The notes below the pieces were generated by a model, which worked only from the letters and a program-made list of their open reading frames with translations, had not been told where the DNA came from and did not search any database. Of a stretch of DNA of 64,000 nt, positions 60,061 to 64,000 are shown one piece after another. The stretch's first letter is position 1, and each line of letters begins with the position of its first letter. Source of the stretch: Halieaceae bacterium. Lineage in GTDB: Bacteria; Pseudomonadota; Gammaproteobacteria; Pseudomonadales; Halieaceae. A program made the translations under genes and the position numbers. The DNA lies in assembly GCA_902520195.1 (NCBI GenBank), contig CABYND010000001.1:186001-250000 (forward strand). Reading direction: 5' to 3'.

Positions 60061-62337
60061 CTACACGGCACTCCCGCGACGCAGGAAAATATCCAGACCG
60101 CGATCGCCCAGCGCGTGATCCAGCGCGCTCACGACTTCCTGCGCCGATCTCAGTGGACGAAGGGTTGCCATTAACTGGGACAGCTCATCGCGGCTGAACG
60201 CGCTCAATACCCGTTTAATGACGGACAAACTGCCCGCATTCATAGACAGTTGATCAAAGCCCATGGCCACCAGCAGCGGCGCCGCACGCGGATCTCCTGC
60301 CAGCTCGCCACAAATGCTGACCGATTTATTGTGGTGATGGGCCGCGTCTATGATGTCGCGTAAGGCGGCCAACACAGCCGGGTGCAGGGCCTGATACAAG
60401 GCCGCCACCCGCGCGTTGCCTCTATCGACAGCGAGCAGATACTGGGTCAGATCATTGGACCCCACCGAGAGGAAATCTGCCTCCTCCGCCAATGGGCCCG
60501 CCAGATACACCGCAGCGGGCACCTCAATCATCACGCCAATGGGGGGCAGCGCCGCACTGAAACCCTCGGTCATGACCTCGCTATGGCAGCGCAAAATCAA
60601 CTCCCGCGCAGATCGCAGCTCATCGATCGCAGTCACCATGGGGAGCAGAATGCGCAGGTTATCGAGCCCCTCGTTGGCCTTCAGCATGGCCCGGATCTGG
60701 GTCAGGAAAATCTCTGGGTGGTCGAGGGTCACGCGGATGCCCCGCCACCCCAAAAAAGGGTTAGATTCCTCGATCGGAAAATAGGGCAGCGCCTTGTCGC
60801 CACCGATATCCAAGGTGCGCATGGTCACGGGAGAGGGGTGCAAGGCCTCCAGCTGCTCCCGATACAGCTGACGCTGCTCCTCCTCGCTGGGAAACCGGTC
60901 ACGCAGCAAAAAACTGACCTCGGTGCGATACAGCCCGACACCTTCTGCACCAAACTCCCGGGCGCGCTGTACATCGGCTGCAACGCCCGTATTGACCCAC
61001 AGCGGCACAGCGTATCCGTCAGAGGTCGCCGCCGGCTGCTCGGCCAGCGGCGCCAGCTCCTCAAAGAGTGCCTCATCCTCGGCCAGTAAGCCCTTAAATC
61101 GCGACAGCAAATCAGGGTGGGGATTCACATAGACCCGGCCGTTGTAGCCATCGACAACCAACTGACGGTCGGGCAACTGCTTGAGGGGCAGATCCTCGAC
61201 GCCGACTACGGCCGGGATACCCATGGCCCTCGCCAATATCGCGGTGTGACTGTTGGCACTGCCGCGCATCGACACGATGCCCACCAGCTTTTCGCGAGGA
61301 ATTTCTCCCAGCGCAGAGGCGGTGAGCTCCTCGGCCACCAGCACCGTCGCATCGGGATAGTCGACTTCTTGCCGGTTCGCATCCTGCAGGTAGCCCAGCA
61401 CCCGGGTGCCGAGATCGCGGACGTCCACTGCGCGCTCGCGCAAATAGGAGTGCTCCATGCGCTCAAAATGACGAATATGGCGCAGCATGACCTGACTCAG
61501 CGCGCCCTGCGCCCACTCACCGGCCTTGATGAGTGCGGCCACCTCTCCACCCAACGCAGAATCATCCAGAATGCTCAGGTAAACCCCAAACAGCGCGCGA
61601 TCCTCGGGGCCGAGTTCCTCCTCGAGGTTCTCGGCAACCTGCTGGATATCGCTGCGAACACTCGCCAGCGCCTCTCTGAACGCTTTCAGCTCAACCCGAC
61701 GATCCGATGAGTCCCTCGACGGCACGGTTTGCAAGTCGGCATGGGGCGAAACCCATGCTGCGATTCCGATACCAATCCCGGAGCAAGCGGCCACCCCGGA
61801 CAGGCGTGCGCCGCCCTCCGCATCCTCAGGCACCGTCGCCGACTCGCGGATCACTCCTGCCAGCTCGGCGTGGGCAATGAGGCCTGCGAGCTGCGCAGAT
61901 ACCGTAATCAGAAAGGCTTCTTCGTCCTCCGAGAACCGCCGGTGATCGCCCTGCTGTACCACCAGAACACCCAGGAGATCGCGCTGATGCACAATGGGTG
62001 CGCCAAGAAAGGCATTGAATGGTTCCTCGCCCAGCCCCTCAACCAACTGAAACTGGGGGTGCGCACTGGCATCGTCCAGATTCAGCGGTTCTTCGCGGGT
62101 GGCAACCCAACCCACCAAGCCTTCATCGAAACCCAACCCGAACTGACCGACCTTCTCCAAGTTCAACCCCTCGGTCGCGCGAAAGACCAGTTTTTGCGTG
62201 GCTTTGTCGTGCAGGTAAATCGTGCAGACATCGGTGTGCATCGCCGCCCTGACCTGGGCGACGATCAGCCCGAGTGCATCCTCAAGGGAGTCCGCAGCGT
62301 TCACGTCCTGAATTAAGCGGCGAAGCACCTCAAGCAT
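60061..62337 (-). CDS. ptsP: PEP-protein phosphotransferase of the nitrogen PTS (EI-Ntr)
   Basis: A 758-residue protein: an N-terminal GAF domain (about 1-165), then the enzyme I phosphotransfer part with the active His364 in GSANSHTAILARAMGIPAVV, and the PEP-binding barrel with LGWRGIRVTLDHPEIFLTQI, LSVGSNDLTQYLLAVDRGNA and SICGELAGDP. It phosphorylates NPr and thereby regulates PTS-Ntr. It overlaps rppH by one base, as in many Gammaproteobacteria. Confidence 0.96.
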   Translation of the reverse strand: MLEVLRRLIQDVNAADSLEDALGLIVAQVRAAMHTDVCTIYLHDKATQKLVFRATEGLNLEKVGQFGLGFDEGLVGWVATREEPLNLDDASAHPQFQLVEGLGEEPFNAFLGAPIVHQRDLLGVLVVQQGDHRRFSEDEEAFLITVSAQLAGLIAHAELAGVIRESATVPEDAEGGARLSGVAACSGIGIGIAAWVSPHADLQTVPSRDSSDRRVELKAFREALASVRSDIQQVAENLEEELGPEDRALFGVYLSILDDSALGGEVAALIKAGEWAQGALSQVMLRHIRHFERMEHSYLRERAVDVRDLGTRVLGYLQDANRQEVDYPDATVLVAEELTASALGEIPREKLVGIVSMRGSANSHTAILARAMGIPAVVGVEDLPLKQLPDRQLVVDGYNGRVYVNPHPDLLSRFKGLLAEDEALFEELAPLAEQPAATSDGYAVPLWVNTGVAADVQRAREFGAEGVGLYRTEVSFLLRDRFPSEEEQRQLYREQLEALHPSPVTMRTLDIGGDKALPYFPIEESNPFLGWRGIRVTLDHPEIFLTQIRAMLKANEGLDNLRILLPMVTAIDELRSARELILRCHSEVMTEGFSAALPPIGVMIEVPAAVYLAGPLAEEADFLSVGSNDLTQYLLAVDRGNARVAALYQALHPAVLAALRDIIDAAHHHNKSVSICGELAGDPRAAPLLVAMGFDQLSMNAGSLSVIKRVLSAFSRDELSQLMATLRPLRSAQEVVSALDHALGDRGLDIFLRRGSAV

Positions 62338-62849
62338 TAACGCTGTCTCCTGCGTCTACGCTGACTGCGCGACCTTGGCGCCAAACGGCTTGCCAGCTGC
62401 GTCAAGGCCTGCCGGTATACGGCCTGCTTGAAATCCACAACGGCGGTCACGGGATACCAGTAACTCACCCACTTCCAGTGATTGAACTCAGGGTCGTCGT
62501 GGGCCGCCAGATTGATATCACTCTCAGCGCCTGTGAGACGAAGCAAAAACCAAATCTGCTTCTGGCCGATACAGACCGGGTCCTCGGTTTTACGGATGAA
62601 CCGCTTGGGCAGGCGATAGTGAAGCCAGCCCTGGGTGCGGCCCAGCAACTCCACTGACTCTGGGAGCAGCCCTACCTCTTCCTCGAGCTCTCGGTACATG
62701 GCCGCCTCGGGGCTTTCATCGCGGTTCATGCCGCCTTGCGGAAACTGCCAGGAGTCACGACCATTAATGCGACGCCCCCACAACACCTGGTCCTCGTAAT
62801 TACAGACCACAATCCCGACATTGGGACGAAAGCCGTCACGGTCGATCAC
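62337..62849 (-). CDS. rppH: RNA pyrophosphohydrolase
   Basis: A 170-residue Nudix enzyme from a GTG at 62849 ([17 protein letters not shown]), matching RppH family starts; the frame continues to 63041 but that part overlaps the divergent HAD gene and is not RppH-like. The Nudix box is [20 protein letters not shown] followed by VGL. It removes pyrophosphate from mRNA 5' ends to start decay. The C-terminus is Arg-rich. Confidence 0.92.
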   Translation of the reverse strand: MIDRDGFRPNVGIVVCNYEDQVLWGRRINGRDSWQFPQGGMNRDESPEAAMYRELEEEVGLLPESVELLGRTQGWLHYRLPKRFIRKTEDPVCIGQKQIWFLLRLTGAESDINLAAHDDPEFNHWKWVSYWYPVTAVVDFKQAVYRQALTQLASRLAPRSRSQRRRRRQR

Positions 62850-63009
62850 GCGCTCTTTGTCTTCTGCTTGCTCCAAGATGGCTTTCCGGAAGTTGATCAG
62901 ATATTGGCCCGGGATTGAGACGCAGGCCTGCAGTCCGTATTCTTCCACACATCCTCCTTCCACGGCACGTGGGGAGACATCTTTCTTCGATAGGTAATCG
63001 GGCCACCCT

Positions 63010-63669
63010 TTGGCACTAGCGATATTTGACCTTGACAACACGCTGCTGGCGGGCGACTCCGATCATCGATGGGGGGAGTTTCTGTGCGATGTGGGCTTAT
63101 CGAATGTAGAGGCTTTTCGCCAGAAAAACGACGCGTTTTACGCCGATTACCAGGCCGGGCGCCTCGACATGACAGCCTATCTCGATTTTGTGCTCGAGCC
63201 GCTGACAGGTATGGCGCGATCCGCTGTCAGGTCACTCCAGCGGCAGTTTGTTGCTGAGTGCATTGAGCCGTTGTTGCTCGACAAGGCATTTGATCTGCTC
63301 AACGAACACCGCATCAAAGGGGATACGCTGCTGATGATGACTGCTACTCACGCCGTGGTGGCCGAGCCGGTCGCCGCGAGATTAGGGTTTGAACACTGGC
63401 TCGGCAGCGGAGTGGGACTGCACGATGACCGCTACACGGGCAGAGCTGAGGGCCGCCCCTGCTTCCAGCAGGGCAAGGTCGATCATCTCGCTGATTGGCG
63501 AAGACGGCATCCCGACATCGCGGATACCGATGGCTCCTGGTTTTACTCCGACTCACACAATGATCTGCCGCTGCTGAGTGCGGTGGGGCATCCAGTCGCC
63601 GTGGACCCCGACGACACCCTTCGCGCTCACGCCGAGGCCAATCACTGGCCGATCATGTCACTGCGTTAA
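63010..63669 (+). CDS. HAD-family phosphatase (HAD-IB type)
   Basis: A 219-residue hydrolase of the SerB-like subfamily. It has DLDNT with nucleophile Asp7 and Asp9, a C1 cap region, [20 protein letters not shown], and the loop [15 protein letters not shown]. The start is TTG, chosen because the family begins right at this point and no other start is near. Its substrate is unknown. It is divergent from rppH. Confidence 0.85.
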   Translation: MALAIFDLDNTLLAGDSDHRWGEFLCDVGLSNVEAFRQKNDAFYADYQAGRLDMTAYLDFVLEPLTGMARSAVRSLQRQFVAECIEPLLLDKAFDLLNEHRIKGDTLLMMTATHAVVAEPVAARLGFEHWLGSGVGLHDDRYTGRAEGRPCFQQGKVDHLADWRRRHPDIADTDGSWFYSDSHNDLPLLSAVGHPVAVDPDDTLRAHAEANHWPIMSLR

Positions 63670-63783
63670 CGCCAGCGCCTTATGATGAAATCCGGGTGAT
63701 ACCGAAGCCGCGGCAACACCAGTTATCTTCATTCAACCTGTTTAGGTGACATCAATACGCTAAGACTTTCGCGCAAAAGGGGC

Positions 63784-64000
63784 TCAGCTCAGCGCCTGCC
63801 CCATGAACCACCGCTTCAGCCACGCCTGCTGGTCCACCAAGCTAAGTCCAACATTGCGCGCGATCACTGCCAGCGGGTTCCGGCTACCAAAGCCGCGCTT
63901 GAATCCCTCCATCGCCGCCATCATGGCGAGATTTTCGGTCTTTCGCTGGCGCTGATAGCGCTTCAGTGCGACCGGGCTGTCGACCGCCAAGCCCTTGGCC
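63784..64000 (-). CDS. UbiH/UbiI/VisC-family FAD hydroxylase, C-terminal end (cut by window edge)
   Basis: The last 71 or so residues of a flavin monooxygenase; the start lies beyond the window. VALKRYQRQRKTENLAMMAA, then MEGFKRGFGS, VIARNVGLSLVDQQAWLKRW and FMGQALS match the C-terminus of ubiquinone-ring hydroxylases. Which position it hydroxylates cannot be told from this part. Confidence 0.8.
   Translation of the reverse strand, partial: AKGLAVDSPVALKRYQRQRKTENLAMMAAMEGFKRGFGSRNPLAVIARNVGLSLVDQQAWLKRWFMGQALS

Noticed and set aside
62850-63041. Longer RppH start
   Set aside because: It would overlap the divergent HAD gene and adds residues with no match to RppH; the GTG start gives the family length.

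Overview
The window is a chromosomal segment from a gammaproteobacterium. A marine lineage near the OM60/NOR5 (Halieaceae) group is plausible but is inferred only from gene content and style. Supporting points are a polar-type flagellar regulon (flhA, flhG and fliA in one operon, flgP/flgT accessory genes, FleQ/FlrC-type sigma54 activators), a TonB system of the ExbB/ExbD plus TolQ-like (TtpC-type) kind, and the order rppH-ptsP-lgt-thyA-folA. I saw no insertion sequence, prophage, CRISPR array, rRNA or tRNA gene. No stretch longer than about 300 bases lacks a gene.

Layout. 1-3238 (minus): legB-legC-neuD-neuB, a legionaminic/sialic-type nonulosonic acid pathway cut off by the left edge, directly behind fliD. 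3366-17639 (minus): flgBCDEFGHIJKL-fliD (rod, hook, rings, hook-filament junction, cap) behind a sigma54 promoter at 17679-17694. 17758-19690 (plus): flgA, then flgM-flgN with a canonical sigma28 promoter and a 26-bp palindrome in the flgM leader. 19718-23239 (minus): flgP, flgT-like, a LysM protein, a second FliK-like protein and a stand-alone FlhB C-terminal domain, behind a canonical sigma28 promoter. 23494-29146 (plus): flhA, a FlhF-like protein without its GTPase domain, flhG, fliA and two unknown genes, behind a sigma54 promoter. 29176-46108 (minus): flrC-like activator, fliEFGHIJKLMNOPQR, flhB and two unknown membrane proteins, behind a sigma54 promoter with a FleQ-like box. 46255-47715 (minus): a FleQ-like activator without its N-terminal domain, preceded by a small secreted protein.

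47920-51697: ion channel, ABM-like and NTF2-like small proteins, an HTH-like protein, and pyruvate kinase. 51903-57705: cold-shock protein, then a TonB energising operon (DUF3450, TolQ-like, ExbB, two ExbD, TonB, TPR protein). 57904-64000: folA, thyA, lgt, ptsP, rppH, a HAD phosphatase, and the end of a UbiH-family hydroxylase.

The flagellar genes form a readable hierarchy. FleQ-like and FlrC-like proteins with sigma54 would drive flrC-fli, flgB and flhA. FliA (sigma28), held by FlgM, would drive flgMN and the flgP operon. The main oddities are: the missing FlhF GTPase, with matching loss of the FlhG N-terminal helix; two activators with missing or degenerate sensory domains and altered GAFTGA loops; very large FlgE, FlgK and FliK; an NPEH rather than NPTH site in FlhB; and four unrecognised genes inside flagellar operons. 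Flagellin, stator (motAB), fliS and chemotaxis genes are not in the window.
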